Below are positions 5,412-5,503 of a stretch of 5,503 nucleotides of DNA, one piece after another; the first letter of the stretch is position 1, and each line of letters begins with the position of its first letter. A program made the translations under genes and the position numbers. The stretch is from Anaerolineae bacterium. GTDB lineage: Bacteria; Chloroflexota; Anaerolineae; B4-G1; DUEL01. The stretch is from contig JAOZPF010000090.1 in assembly GCA_029932895.1 (NCBI GenBank), positions 4,462 through 9,964 of the forward strand. Direction: 5' to 3'. The notes under the pieces were generated by a model. The model ran no database searches and had not been told where the DNA came from. It worked only from the letters and a program-made list of their open reading frames with translations.

Positions 5412-5503
5412 CGGCTCCCTCCCAGATATTGATTGACGAGGGCGACGCTTCTTCGCACAACGTCGGCCCGGTGTGATTCCATCCGCTCGGGCGGCGCGTG
5501 GCA
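5408..5503 (-). CDS. C-terminal fragment of an unidentified gene, possibly an alpha/beta hydrolase
   Basis: Thirty-one codons plus stop are visible, open to the right window edge. The reading ends in RADVVRRSVALVNQYLGGSR and its TGA overlaps the galE ATG in an ATGA junction, with the galE ribosome binding site inside it. This is typical of co-transcribed genes and is the main evidence that the frame is coding. The pattern His-Ala-Pro-Pro-Glu followed by a basic amphipathic helix recalls the end of prolyl-oligopeptidase-type hydrolases, where the catalytic His precedes a final helix. That match is too short to rely on. A sugar-related enzyme is equally possible given the neighbours. Confidence 0.5.
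   Translation of the reverse strand, partial: CHAPPERMESHRADVVRRSVALVNQYLGGSR

Overview
The window is a GC-rich bacterial segment in which every convincing gene lies on the minus strand, so transcription runs from the right edge to the left. The organism cannot be fixed from the sequence. High GC, GTG starts, and a DUF438/hemerythrin gene beside divergent heme-copper oxidase-like genes would fit Chloroflexota or a similar environmental phylum, but this is a weak inference. No RNA genes, insertion sequences, CRISPR arrays or integration signatures were seen.

Right half (about 3307-5503): a tightly packed sugar-metabolism or cell-surface operon. It begins with the last 31 codons of an unidentified gene that may be an alpha/beta hydrolase. 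An ATGA overlap leads into galE (UDP-glucose 4-epimerase family), and a TGATG overlap leads into a GT4-family glycosyltransferase. GalE could supply a nucleotide sugar for glycan assembly by the glycosyltransferase. A perfect 7-bp inverted repeat straddles the glycosyltransferase stop codon.

Middle (about 2844-3306): roughly 460 bp with no credible gene. It holds the end of the sugar operon and the leader of the next operon: a GC-rich hairpin followed by TGTTTT, a further hairpin, a weak promoter-like pair, an operator-like palindrome and a strong ribosome binding site.

Left half (1-2843): a second operon. Its first gene encodes a 12-TM protein with histidines placed as in heme-copper oxidase/nitric oxide reductase subunit I (TM2 His, TM6 HxH, TM10 HxH). 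It lacks the usual TM7 His pair and the TM6 Tyr. Its stop overlaps the start of a DUF438-hemerythrin-PAS protein by 8 bases. That gene is followed by the 5' end of a second subunit-I-like membrane protein that runs off the left edge. The set suggests a module that senses, binds or reduces a diatomic gas (O2 or NO). This grouping, and the unusual active site of the first protein, are the most interesting content of the window.
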